Of a DNA stretch of 64,000 nt, positions 1 through 9,500 are shown one piece after another. The notes below the pieces were generated by a model that saw nothing but the letters and a program-made list of their open reading frames with translations, did no database searches and had not been told where the DNA came from. Every line of letters starts with the position of its first letter. Position 1 is the first letter of the stretch. The position numbers and the translations under genes are program-made. Source of the DNA: PXAP01 sp046483315 (GTDB lineage: Bacteria; Bacteroidota; Bacteroidia; Bacteroidales; PUMT01); NCBI GenBank assembly GCA_046483315.1, contig JAWODJ010000098.1:1-64000 (forward strand), written 5' to 3'.

Positions 1-398
1 CACACACAGAAGACCCCACACATAAGGTCGGCCCGCGTTTGGACGGTGTGGTTTGGTCAGGAGACACAAACCACATCGGGTGAAACATTGCGGGCTATTG
101 CTGCGGCAGCCAATTGGAGTACAATGGAATCGGAGTTGAGGGCTCTGGTGGGGCATTTTGGGGAGGCAAAGGGGCAGATGTTACTACGCATTGTCGCGGC
201 GGGACAGGGGCCAACGTGCCGACGGTTCGAACGGTTTCGTGACAGCGAACCCTGTCTCTCGGATTTCAGAGTCCGGCGATGCAGCAGTTCCTACTCGATG
301 TGCAGCGCGTAACGCCAAGGGATACTTCGCTTCTGATTGCGGGCGAAACGAAACTCAAACGGCACGGCCTTTGCGGAGAGGAATTCAAACATCATGGG
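1..398. other. Atypical left end, probable chimeric or foreign junction
   Basis: This stretch is visibly richer in G+C than its surroundings: the row 121-180 has about 34 G or C in 60, whereas the adjoining genes look nearer 40-45 percent. The fumarase reading frame on the minus strand keeps clear family similarity down to base 399 and then turns into unrelated sequence that stops at 291. No frame on either strand gives a protein I recognise. I read this as an assembly chimera, a rearrangement endpoint or an inserted fragment. The sequence alone cannot distinguish these. Confidence 0.55.
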
Positions 399-1580
399 CT
401 CGCGGCCCACTATTATCGTCCCCGAAAGGGAAAGACGGGTACCTACAGGATGACCGGAAAGTTCCCCGAGGATCTCCTTCATTGGCCTGTTAAGATCAAC
501 TTCTACGGCACCACTCCGATCAGCTTTCCTGTATTCATCGGGAATAAACCGCCCGGGATCTTTCTCAAGCTTTTCCAGCCAGATACCCTCCCTGTTGATC
601 TTAGCCTTTATATTCCTGTCCGCCGCACACGAAACACCCATCCCAACCGGACAGGATGCACCGTGCCTGGGAAGTCTGATGACCCGGACATCAAGAGCAA
701 AATATTTCCCTCCGAACTGGGCCCCTGTTCCAAGCTTCTGCGAAGCCCTGAGTATTTTCTCCTCAAGCTCAACATCCCTGAAAGCCTGTCCGCCTTCATT
801 GCCCTTCCGGGGAAGATCATCCAGGTATCTGGCCGATGCCAGTTTAACCGTCTTCATACATGCTTCGGCAGAAGTACCGCCTATAACAAATGCAACATGA
901 TAGGGCGGACATGCCGCAGTGCCAAGTGAACGAAGCTTTTCTACAAGGAAATTTTCCATCCTGGCGGGGTTAAGCAGTGCCTTGGTCTCCTGGAACAGGC
1001 TGGTCTTATTTGCCGATCCTCCTCCTTTGGCCACAAACAAAAAACTGTATTCATCTCCTTCGGTGGCGTAAATATCGATCTGTGCCGGAAGATTGGTGCC
1101 GGAATTTTTCTCGGTGTACATATCAAGCGGAATAGTCTGCGAATACCTTAGATTCTCTTCGGTATAGGTTTTGTAAACACCTTTTGCCAGTGCCTCTTCA
1201 TCATCTCCGCCGGTCCATACCTGTTGTCCCTTTTTGGCTATAATTGTTGCTGTGCCGGTATCCTGGCAAAAAGGCAGAACTCCCCTTGCAGATATTTCGG
1301 CATTTCTGAGCATGGTAAGTGCAACATATTTATCATTCTCACTTGCCTCCTGATCTTCAAGGATTGCAGCCATCTGTTTTATGTGGGAGGTACGAAGCAT
1401 AAAGGAACAATCGAGCATTGCAGCACGGGCTGTCTTTGTAAGTCCCTCGCTGTCAACAACAAGAATATCCCGTCCTTTAAATTTTGCAGAAGAGACATAC
1501 TCCTTATCAAGTAGATAATAGTCAGTCCGGTCTTCGCCGGTGGGAAATTGTTTTTGAAATCTGAAAACTGTTGAGGACAT
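291..1580 (-). CDS. Class I fumarate hydratase, 3' end lost
   Basis: Iron-sulfur fumarase that interconverts fumarate and malate in the citric acid cycle, in the cytoplasm. The three cluster ligands are visible at Cys105 (in LPFCQDTGT), Cys224 and Cys318, the same spacing as in E. coli FumA, and Asp107 follows the first of them. Family similarity runs from residue 1 to about residue 394 (LSGTIIVGRE) and then ends abruptly; the last 35 residues are unrelated. Relatives are about 540-550 residues, so most of the C-terminal swivelling domain, which completes the active site, is missing and the product as read should be inactive. The break coincides with the compositional change at base 398. The gene lies 99 bases downstream of prfB on the same strand. 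The family call is firm. Whether the truncation is biological or an assembly error is open. Confidence 0.9.
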   Translation of the reverse strand: MSSTVFRFQKQFPTGEDRTDYYLLDKEYVSSAKFKGRDILVVDSEGLTKTARAAMLDCSFMLRTSHIKQMAAILEDQEASENDKYVALTMLRNAEISARGVLPFCQDTGTATIIAKKGQQVWTGGDDEEALAKGVYKTYTEENLRYSQTIPLDMYTEKNSGTNLPAQIDIYATEGDEYSFLFVAKGGGSANKTSLFQETKALLNPARMENFLVEKLRSLGTAACPPYHVAFVIGGTSAEACMKTVKLASARYLDDLPRKGNEGGQAFRDVELEEKILRASQKLGTGAQFGGKYFALDVRVIRLPRHGASCPVGMGVSCAADRNIKAKINREGIWLEKLEKDPGRFIPDEYRKADRSGAVEVDLNRPMKEILGELSGHPVGTRLSLSGTIIVGREPMMFEFLSAKAVPFEFRFARNQKRSIPWRYALHIE

Positions 1581-1679
1581 AGTTATATAGGTTTTGGTTT
1601 TGGTATCTCCCGGATTAATCGTTCCGGAGTCTGTATCCCGAAGAACTTTTCCTGAAAACAGCTGCCTGTTATGATTATC

Positions 1680-2769
1680 CTATTGTGAGCCAAACTCCAT
1701 AAGATATGCTTTTATAAAATCACCCAGTTCACCGTCGAGCACATCCTGAACATTTGATGTCTCATAATTTGTCCTTACATCCTTAACAAGCTTATAGGGA
1801 TGAAGAACATAATTCCTTATCTGCGATCCCCACTCTATTTTCTTCTTTCCGCTCTCTATTTCCTCCTGAGCCTTACGGCGGTTTTCCAGTTCAATCTCGT
1901 AAAGGTGGGATTTTAGGATCTTCATTGCATTTTCCTTATTCTTCATTTGCGAACGGGCCTCCTGGTTCTCAACCACAATGCCGGATGGATGATGCCTCAG
2001 GCGTACAGCGGTTTCCACCTTATTCACATTTTGTCCCCCTGCCCCGCTTGCCCTGTAGGTTTCCCAGGTTATATCGGCAGGATTGACAACTATTTCAATA
2101 TTGTCGTCAACCACGGGCGATACAAATACCGATGCAAATGATGTATGGCGCTTGTGGTTTGCATCAAACGGAGAAAGCCTTACCAGCCGATGTACACCTG
2201 ATTCACTTTTTAGATAGCCATAGGCAAAGTCGCCTGTAAACTCAAGCGTTACGGTTTTGATGCCGGCTTCTTCACCATCCTGAAAATCAAGTTGTTTTAC
2301 ACTATACCCGTTCTTTTCACCCCACCGCAGGTACATTCGCATTAACATACCGGCCCAGTCAAGGCTTTCAGTTCCACCTGCTCCGGCATTGATCTTTAAA
2401 ATTGCACCGAGAAAATCCTCTTCCCTGCTGAGCATATTGCGAAACTCCAGATCCTCCGTAAGTGAAACAGCCTTTTTGTATTGATCATCAACATCTTTTT
2501 CCGTGGCCTCATCCTCACGAAAGTACTCGTATATAACCTCCAGTTCCTCAACAGAATTCCTTACTCTCTCATAACTGTCTGTCCAGCTCTTTAAAGAAGA
2601 TATCGCCTTAAGCTGCTTTTCAGCTTTTTTCGGATCATCCCAGAATGCGGGATCCCGGGTTTTTTCCTCTTCTTCTTCTATCTGAACAAGTTTACGATCA
2701 ATGTCAAAGATGCCTCCTCAGCGCATCAGTGCGCCTTACAAGATCTTTTATATTTTCCGGGTTTATCAT
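1680..2769 (-). CDS. prfB: Peptide chain release factor 2, programmed frameshift
   Basis: Recognises UGA and UAA stop codons and triggers peptide release on the ribosome. Read from ATG at 2769, the first 21 codons end in CTT followed by an in-frame TGA (2706-2704). Skipping one base continues as D-I-D-R-K-L and gives a full-length protein of 362 residues, close to the usual 365. The stop-codon recognition tripeptide SPF lies at about residues 199-201 and the hydrolysis motif GGQ at about 244-246. A shorter frame beginning at 2435 is only the downstream part. The gene sits 34 bases after recX and 99 bases before the fumarase gene on the same strand. The frameshift is autoregulatory in this family: low RF2 gives a long pause at UGA and more shifting. 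Confidence 0.96.
2703..2718 (-). promoter_or_regulatory. prfB +1 programmed frameshift site
   Basis: On the coding strand the sequence is AGG AGG CAT CTT TGA C. It has the parts of the classic RF2 site: a Shine-Dalgarno-like AGGAGG placed just upstream, a slippery CTT leucine codon, the UGA stop and a following C that weakens termination. The downstream +1 frame is open to the end of prfB. The spacer codon is CAT rather than the TAT found in E. coli. Confidence 0.95.
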
Positions 2770-2803
2770 ATTTAGTGGTATTGTTTATAAATAGTCAAGA
2801 CTG

Positions 2804-3289
2804 TTATGTATTACTTAAAGCGATAACATCTTCAAGTATTTCATTTATCAAATCATTCTCATAACCTTTACTGCTTGCATAACGATGTAATTTGGCCTTT
2901 AATTGCCAGTCATCATCTGCAGATATGGATTTTCTCTTTTTTATCAGCTCTTTCCTGAGAACCTCAGCATACTCATTTTCATCTATTCTCCTGAGAGCAT
3001 CTTCAATAACATTTTTTGCAATATTTTTCCTTAAAAGTTCATAGGAGATCTTTATTTTACCCCATTTGTTGTTCCGGAACTTACCTCCGGCAAACATCCT
3101 GGCAAACCTCCATTCATCCAGAAACTTGTCAGCTGCAAGCTGATTTATTATTCTTTCAGTATCTCCCGAACTGACACCCCAGTCAAAAAGTTTTTTTCTG
3201 ACATCATAGCGGCATCGTTCCTCAGTAGCACAAAGTTTACGGGCCTTTTCAAGTGCCTCAGATTGATTAATAATTTTTTTTGAATGCAT
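2804..3289 (-). CDS. recX: Regulatory protein RecX
   Basis: Small all-helical protein of 161 residues that binds RecA filaments and modulates homologous recombination. The family pattern is visible in the repeated three-helix units, with motifs such as RCRYDVRKKLFDWGV near residues 26-40, the DEWRFARMF segment near 57-65, and a basic stretch GGKFRNNKWGKIKIS around 68-82. Length is normal for a short RecX. It lies between prmC (113 bases upstream) and prfB (34 bases downstream) on the same strand, so the three could be co-transcribed. recA is not in the window. Confidence 0.88.
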   Translation of the reverse strand: MHSKKIINQSEALEKARKLCATEERCRYDVRKKLFDWGVSSGDTERIINQLAADKFLDEWRFARMFAGGKFRNNKWGKIKISYELLRKNIAKNVIEDALRRIDENEYAEVLRKELIKKRKSISADDDWQLKAKLHRYASSKGYENDLINEILEDVIALSNT

Positions 3290-3402
3290 TTTTTTTTAAA
3301 TATATACTACAAAATAGTGCCATCGCAAAATATCCCTTTACTGAAAAGCATTGAGGGCAAAATCTTTATCGCTGGCAATAATCCGGTAAATATGGATAAA
3401 TC

Positions 3403-4272
3403 CTACGCCCTCAAAACAGCTTTTGCCATCCGGAATTTGCCGTTAATGTCTTTTTTTATCTCAATTTCAGAAAACATCTGCCTCTTAAGTAACTGATCCA
3501 TTTCATCACGCTTGTTCTCATTGATCTCAAAAAAAATTCTTCCTCCCGGATTAAGAACCTCACGGGCCAGGGCAGTAATTGCCTCATAATAAATAAGTGC
3601 TTGGCTGTCAGGAACAAATAATGCAGCCAAAGGTTCATAATGCAGCACATTTTTATCAACCAGCCGTTTCTCCGACTCAGTTACATAAGGGGGATTACTT
3701 ACAATAATATCATATTTTTCTGATTTTACAATTACCGGGGCAAAAATATCTTCCGCAATAAATCTTATTTCTGCCCCTGACTCAACTGCATTTTTTTCGG
3801 CAAGCTGAACTGCTTTTTCTGAGATATCGGTAGCAATGATATTTGAAAGTGGCAGGTTCAACGCCAGTGCAATGGCAATGCATCCACTTCCGGTGCCTAT
3901 ATCAAGCACTCTGAGAGGATCAGTACCGGCATCACTGATAACCCATTTTACAAGCTCTTCAGTTTCCTGCCGCGGTATGAGAACATCGGCCGATACTTGT
4001 AATCTCAGACCATAGAACCACGCTTCACCTAAAATATACTGAATGGGTTTATGATGGTGTAACTGGTTAATTATCTCTTTTATTTGTAAGAACTCGGTAT
4101 CAGATAATTTTGTATTATTGCTGATAAGTATATCGGTCGGGGAATAATTCAGAAGATGATCAAAAATCAACTCTGAGAATCCCCTGATCTCCCTGGCAGG
4201 ATAAATATCCTTAAGTTCATTTTTTATCAGATTTATGGCATCATTTACAGTAGCAGGATTTTCCCGGTCCAT
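3403..4272 (-). CDS. prmC: Release factor glutamine N5-methyltransferase PrmC
   Basis: SAM-dependent enzyme that methylates the glutamine of the GGQ motif in release factors, raising peptide-release activity. The SAM-binding loop DIGTGSGCI is at residues 124-132 and the glutamine-binding NPPY motif at 193-196. The N-terminal helical substrate-recognition domain occupies about residues 1-85. At 289 residues it is full length. Its substrate RF2 is encoded two genes downstream on the same strand, a sensible functional neighbourhood. It is divergent from ribD with only 56 bases between the two starts. Confidence 0.95.
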   Translation of the reverse strand: MDRENPATVNDAINLIKNELKDIYPAREIRGFSELIFDHLLNYSPTDILISNNTKLSDTEFLQIKEIINQLHHHKPIQYILGEAWFYGLRLQVSADVLIPRQETEELVKWVISDAGTDPLRVLDIGTGSGCIAIALALNLPLSNIIATDISEKAVQLAEKNAVESGAEIRFIAEDIFAPVIVKSEKYDIIVSNPPYVTESEKRLVDKNVLHYEPLAALFVPDSQALIYYEAITALAREVLNPGGRIFFEINENKRDEMDQLLKRQMFSEIEIKKDINGKFRMAKAVLRA

Positions 4273-4328
4273 TAGTCAAAGATTAATAATTTCCGGCAAA
4301 CAATCATACAAACAAATAAAAAAAATCA

Positions 4329-5447
4329 ATGCACTGCCATACCGAACATGAGAAATTTATGTGTCGATGCTTTGACCTTGCCCTTCAGGGGCAGGGACAG
4401 GTGGCTCCCAATCCCATGGTCGGCTCCGTTCTGGTGCATAACAATTCTATCATCGGTGAAGGGTTTCACCAGGCCTTTGGAAAGGCTCATGCAGAACCCA
4501 GTGCCATAAACAGTGTATCAAAACAGGAATTACTGCAAAATTCAACTCTTTATGTGAATCTTGAACCTTGTTCCCATTTCGGTAAAACACCACCCTGCGT
4601 CAATTTAATTATTAATAAAAAAATCCCGAAAGTTGTTATTGGTACCCCTGACCCAAATAAACTGGTGGCCGGAAAAGGCATAAGCCTGCTTAAGGAAAAA
4701 GGTACAGAAGTACTGGTGGGAGTAAAAGAATCAGAATGCAGGGACCTAAACAAGCGGTTTTTCACCTGGCACCTCTGTAAACGGCCATATATCATTTTGA
4801 AATGGGCCCGGTCAGCCGATGGGTTCATTGACCTGGAAAGGCCGGCCGGAACCCCAATAGGTCCCAACTGGATAACCTCCCCTATTGCGCGCACACTGGT
4901 ACACAAATGGAGGTCAGAAGAGCAGGCAATAATGGCTGGAACAAATACTGTGCTGAAGGACAATCCGAGATTGAATGTAAGGGAGTGGTCAGGGAAAGAC
5001 CCCCTGAGGGTGATAATTGACCGTAAGCTGAAACTTGGGAACCATTATCATGTTTTTGATAAAAGCCAGGAAACACTGGTTTTTACAGGGAAACAAACCT
5101 CCACAGAGACAGAAAAAGTTTCGGAGCCAATTGCTGCGACTGCTAATCATGCAAATACAGTGAAAACAAGATATGCCACTATAAATTTTGATGACGACCC
5201 GGAGCTTCAGATGCTGGAAATACTTTACAGGAATAACATACAGTCATTAATCATAGAAGGCGGTGCATATACCCTTACCAGGTTTATAGAAAAAGGTCTT
5301 TGGGATGAGGCAAGGATCTTTACAGGAACCACTCTGTTTAAGGAAGGTATCAGATCACCCCGGATAACGGGTAAATATTTGCAGGAAACAATGATTGGCA
5401 ATAGTCTTCTGCAGGTAATATACCGGATCCTGCCACCCCTGGAATGA
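4329..5447 (+). CDS. ribD: Bifunctional riboflavin deaminase/reductase RibD
   Basis: Carries out two successive steps of riboflavin synthesis: deamination of the pyrimidine from GTP cyclohydrolase II, then reduction of the ribose side chain. The N-terminal deaminase domain shows the zinc site HAEP at residues 54-57 and Cys81 and Cys90 in PCSHFGKTPPC. The C-terminal reductase domain (about 150-372) contains the RSADGFIDL and IIEGGAYTLTRF segments. Length 372 is typical. The start at 4329 leaves nine residues before the family's Met-Arg-Cys region; Met11 is a possible alternative. No other riboflavin gene is adjacent. Confidence 0.94.
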   Translation: MHCHTEHEKFMCRCFDLALQGQGQVAPNPMVGSVLVHNNSIIGEGFHQAFGKAHAEPSAINSVSKQELLQNSTLYVNLEPCSHFGKTPPCVNLIINKKIPKVVIGTPDPNKLVAGKGISLLKEKGTEVLVGVKESECRDLNKRFFTWHLCKRPYIILKWARSADGFIDLERPAGTPIGPNWITSPIARTLVHKWRSEEQAIMAGTNTVLKDNPRLNVREWSGKDPLRVIIDRKLKLGNHYHVFDKSQETLVFTGKQTSTETEKVSEPIAATANHANTVKTRYATINFDDDPELQMLEILYRNNIQSLIIEGGAYTLTRFIEKGLWDEARIFTGTTLFKEGIRSPRITGKYLQETMIGNSLLQVIYRILPPLE

Positions 5448-5450
5448 CAG

Positions 5451-5476
5451 TGAAAATTTCTGGTTTTAAATTTTCA
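5451..5476 (+). terminator. AT-rich hairpin after ribD
   Basis: A perfect nine-base inverted repeat, TGAAAATTT and AAATTTTCA, with an eight-base loop, begins three bases after the ribD stop. There is no clear U-tract, so its role as a terminator is only suggested by position. Confidence 0.35.
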
Positions 5477-5486
5477 GAGGATTAAG

Positions 5487-5518
5487 TTTGCAATCATTAT
5501 CTTTTTATTTTATTTTTG
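5487..5518 (+). promoter_or_regulatory. Bacteroidota-type promoter for the caspase-fold gene
   Basis: TTTG at 5487-5490 and TATTTTTG at 5511-5518 are separated by exactly 20 bases and match the Bacteroidota consensus TTTG / TAnnTTTG. Transcription would begin near 5525, giving a leader of about 165 bases before the caspase-fold gene at 5690. I see no gene in the 242-base gap that holds this promoter. Confidence 0.6.
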
Positions 5519-5689
5519 GTTTATAGAGAGTTGCAGTCAGATTTTATGTGTTAACTTCCACGGCTGGAGTAACTTTTTTCCAAATAATCACTCCCGGATA
5601 GTTAATATAGATTTTAACCTGTTTTTTTCGGATTTGCAAAAGTGAAAGCATCCTGATTATTGAACCGTTGACCAAAAAATTATATCCAG

Positions 5690-6472
5690 ATGAGAAAAGT
5701 TAAATTATTCCTGATTGTTTTATGTTTTTCGCCACTTCTTTATGCACAGCAGGAAGAAAATCCAATGGGAAAAACATGGGTGGTCTTTATTGAGAATTCT
5801 GAATACACTTCTTTTGCCAGTCTCACCGGTCCGACAACCGACATAGAACTTATGAAAAATTCCCTGCAGGGTTATATTATTGACAGAATTATCCATATGA
5901 AAAATATGACCAAACAGGAAATGGAGGATTTCTTTGCCCGGGAACTTCGTAACCTTGTAGTTGAAAACCAGGTAAACGCTATCATGGTATGGTATGCAGG
6001 ACATGGTAAATTTATCAATAACATTGGCTACTGGATACCTGTAGATGCGACACTGGATGATGAATTCACCTATTACAACATCAACACCCTCCGTGCTTCA
6101 CTGAAAGCATATTCTGAATCGGTAAATAACACCCTTGTGGTTACTGATGCATGTGAATCCGGTCCTACCTTTTACCAGGCTATGCGTTCAATACCGACCA
6201 ACAGGAGTTGCAGTGAACTGTTTGCAGGCCCCTCAAGGTCATCACAGGTACTCACTTCATCGGGTTACGAATTTGCAACAGATAATTCTGCTTTTACCAG
6301 TACTTTTGCCAGTGCCCTGGCCAATAACAATAATCCATGCCTGCCGATCGAAAACATAGTCACCCAGGTAACCATTGCTGCCTCACGAAGCAACCAGGCA
6401 AGACCGCGTTTCGGTAAGATCGCAGGGATGGAAGATGAGGGAGGCACATTCTTCTTTGTGGCCAGGGAATAA
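5690..6472 (+). CDS. Secreted caspase-fold (C14) peptidase
   Basis: A 260-residue protein with an N-terminal signal peptide (about residues 1-19, ending LLYAQ) followed by a single caspase-like domain. The catalytic dyad is visible as His105 in WYAGHGK and Cys155 in DACESG, each at the end of a hydrophobic strand as in metacaspase/C14 families. There is no additional domain, so it is a minimal exported or periplasmic form. Family members cleave after basic or acidic residues; the target here cannot be deduced. It is followed 112 bases later, on the same strand, by a giant sensor-phosphatase gene, which makes a shared signalling role plausible but unproven. The fold call is firm, the biological role unknown. 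Confidence 0.85.
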   Translation: MRKVKLFLIVLCFSPLLYAQQEENPMGKTWVVFIENSEYTSFASLTGPTTDIELMKNSLQGYIIDRIIHMKNMTKQEMEDFFARELRNLVVENQVNAIMVWYAGHGKFINNIGYWIPVDATLDDEFTYYNINTLRASLKAYSESVNNTLVVTDACESGPTFYQAMRSIPTNRSCSELFAGPSRSSQVLTSSGYEFATDNSAFTSTFASALANNNNPCLPIENIVTQVTIAASRSNQARPRFGKIAGMEDEGGTFFFVARE

Positions 6473-6584
6473 ACAAAAATCTATAACTATTTACACATAA
6501 GAGATACTGATTTCTATTACCATGAATCACCATGTTACTGTGTAACACAAAAAGACATGAATTAGTAACACATTGTTAAACAAT

Positions 6585-9500
6585 ATGCCAACTATACTTT
6601 ATAAAAATAAAAGGGCCAGTTCCGTTTGCCGGATACTGGTCTTTTTTATTTGTTTAGCACTATTCCCTGCCGGCACTGCACTGGCACAAACATATTTTTT
6701 CGATAATTACGGTGTTGTTGACGGTCTCGCACAGTCAAAGGTATATGACCTGATGCAGGATGACAGGGGATATATATGGATAGCCACTGCAGCAGGAGTT
6801 TCCGTATTTGACGGTAATACCTTTAACAATTACTCCGTTGCCGACGGGTTGTCTTCGGGGAGTGCACGAACTATAATGCAGGACAGCAAAGGAAATATAT
6901 GGATAGGACATAATGACGGCCGTCTGTCAATCTTTGACGGAAAAAAATTTGAAATCCCGGCAATTAGCAGAAACGAGTTGCAGCGGGATATTACTTCTTT
7001 TATCGAAACCGAACAGGGAGAAATATGGATCACCTCATATGGGTCGGGAATTGTAAGGATCAGTAATCCGTTCGAAAGTCCGGCTGATTTTGAGTTCGAG
7101 CAATACATCGGAGGAAGTATAAGTCCGGTAATCAGCAATTCATTTAAAGGTAATGACGGCACTCTCTATTTTATTACCAATATGGGAGTGAGTGTATATG
7201 ATGAAGAGCAGAACACTTTTAAACCATACCGGCCTGAAAAACTTTCAAACTATTTCAGTATAATTTATATGTTTGAAGATAGCCGCAATACTATGTGGTT
7301 TGGCACGCATAACGGCGGATTATATGAATACAGAAAAGATACCGATGAATTTATAATTTATGATGCACGGGACGGACTAGCTCACAATATGATAAGCTAC
7401 ATAACCGAGGACAGCAGGGGCAATATCTGGGTGGGTACATGGGGTGGCGGCATAACAAGGATCAGAGACAGCAAGCTGAAAACATTCAATGTTTCCAATG
7501 GATTAAATGACAACTTCATCCGAACCATAATTGAAGATGAGGAAGGAAATATACTTGTAGGGACCAACGAAAACGGACTTGATATTTTCAAGGGTGAACA
7601 CATTATATCTTACCAGACCGGTGACGGACTGATTGATGAACAGGTTTGGGAAATTTTTCAGGACAGTTCCGGCAAATACTGGATCGGCACCCAGGGAGGG
7701 ATATCGCTTTTTGATCCCGCTCTTTCAGATGCTGAAGCATTTACAAACCTGGAAAGCTTTAATGGTTTTTCCCTCGACAGAGTTAGATTTATAAGAGAAG
7801 ACCATAACAACAATATCTGGATAAGCACCGACCTTGCAGGGATTGGGATGTATGAAACAGAAACAGGGAGGTTTTACGACTATAAATTTGATTTTGTTGC
7901 CAGGGAGCTTCTTCCCGGTGGTTCTCCAAACCCCACAGCACTGGAAATTGACCGGAACAACATACTGTGGATAGGTACAAATTCATATGTTTCCTGGTAT
8001 AATATTGACACAGGCGAAAATGGTATTTTTACCCAGGGACTGGGCCTTGCAGGCAACGATATATCATCACTTTATTATGATTCCCGGGGAGTATTGTGGG
8101 TCGGATCATCAGGACAGGGAGTGGCAACCATAACTGATAATATGGTAGCAAAACCGGTTGCTCTGGAAGAGATGTTCACACCCATCTGCATTACAGAAGA
8201 TGCTGATGGGAATATTTGGATAGGCACAGAGTCGCAGGGTGTAATTGTTACAGACGGCGACAGTGTCCTGATGAAACTTGATGAGTCGGATGGTCTTCTC
8301 GGAAATTACATAAGCCTTATTATCTCCGATAATGACAATATATACATAGGGTCAAGCAGGGGACTTAACAGGTATAACAGTAACGAAAAGAAGATATATA
8401 CCTATACACGAAGAAACGGTTTTACAGGAATAGAGGCAAACAGAAATGCCGGTTTCAGGGATCAGGAGAATAAACTCTGGTTTGGAACAGTTGAGGGCGT
8501 GATGGTTTACGATCCTTCCGTTCAAAAGGATGAATTAACCGAACCTCTCACTCATCTTACAGGGTTAAGGGTAAACTATGTTGAAAGAGAGATCAGGGAT
8601 GACCTGCAGCTTGGGTACAAAGAAAACTCAATAATTTTTGATTATAACAGCATAAGTCTTACCAATCCCGATGCGGTAAAATTCAGGGTAATGCTTGATG
8701 GTGCCGATCCTGACTGGCGGCCGGCAACGAAAGAGACAACTGCCATATATCCTGGTCTCTCTCCGGGTCGTTATGAATTCAGGGTAATGGCTTCAAACAG
8801 CCAGGATGTATGGAATACCGATCCTGTAACTCTGAGTTTCCGGATACACCCGCCATGGTATGCCAGCTGGTGGGGTATCAGCTCCTTTATTATTGCCGGT
8901 TTAATCATAATATTTGTTTATATAAAAATCAGGGAGAGAAACCTGGTAAAAGAAAAACGCATACTTGAAGAAAAGGTGGCCGAAAGAACACATGAAATAT
9001 CAGAAAAGAACATCCTCCTGGCCATGAAAAACAAGGATATTACCGACAGTATTAATTATGCCAAAAGACTTCAGGATGCCATACTTCCCGGAGAAGACAT
9101 AATCCGAAACAGTTTTGTTTTTTTCAGACCCAAGGATATAGTGAGCGGCGATTTCTACTGGATAATGCAACTTAACGGGCACGACCTGATGGCGGCGGTT
9201 GACTGTACAGGACACGGCGTGCCGGGTGCTTTCATGTCAATAATAGGTCACAATGGCCTGAATAAGATAGTCAGGGAGATGGACATTAAACAACCGGGAA
9301 ATATTCTTGATAAACTTAATGAGGAAGTATACATGACCCTTCACCAGAATATTGAAGTGAGAGAAGATGTAAAGGATGGTATGGATATGTCTCTTGTTTC
9401 ATATGACAATGACAGGGGTATACTTGAATATGCCGGAGCTTATAATTCATTGTACCTTATCAGAAACGGTGAATTGACCGAATACAAAGCCGATAAATTT

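Noticed and set aside
279..929. Plus-strand open frame of 216 codons across the left end
   Set aside because: Most of it is antisense to the fumarase gene, and its product shows no family pattern; the long frame comes from the GC-richer end and the antisense of a coding region.
1680..2435. prfB as a 251-residue gene starting at 2435
   Set aside because: The upstream region encodes the missing RF2 N-terminus once the programmed +1 shift is allowed, so 2435 is an internal methionine.
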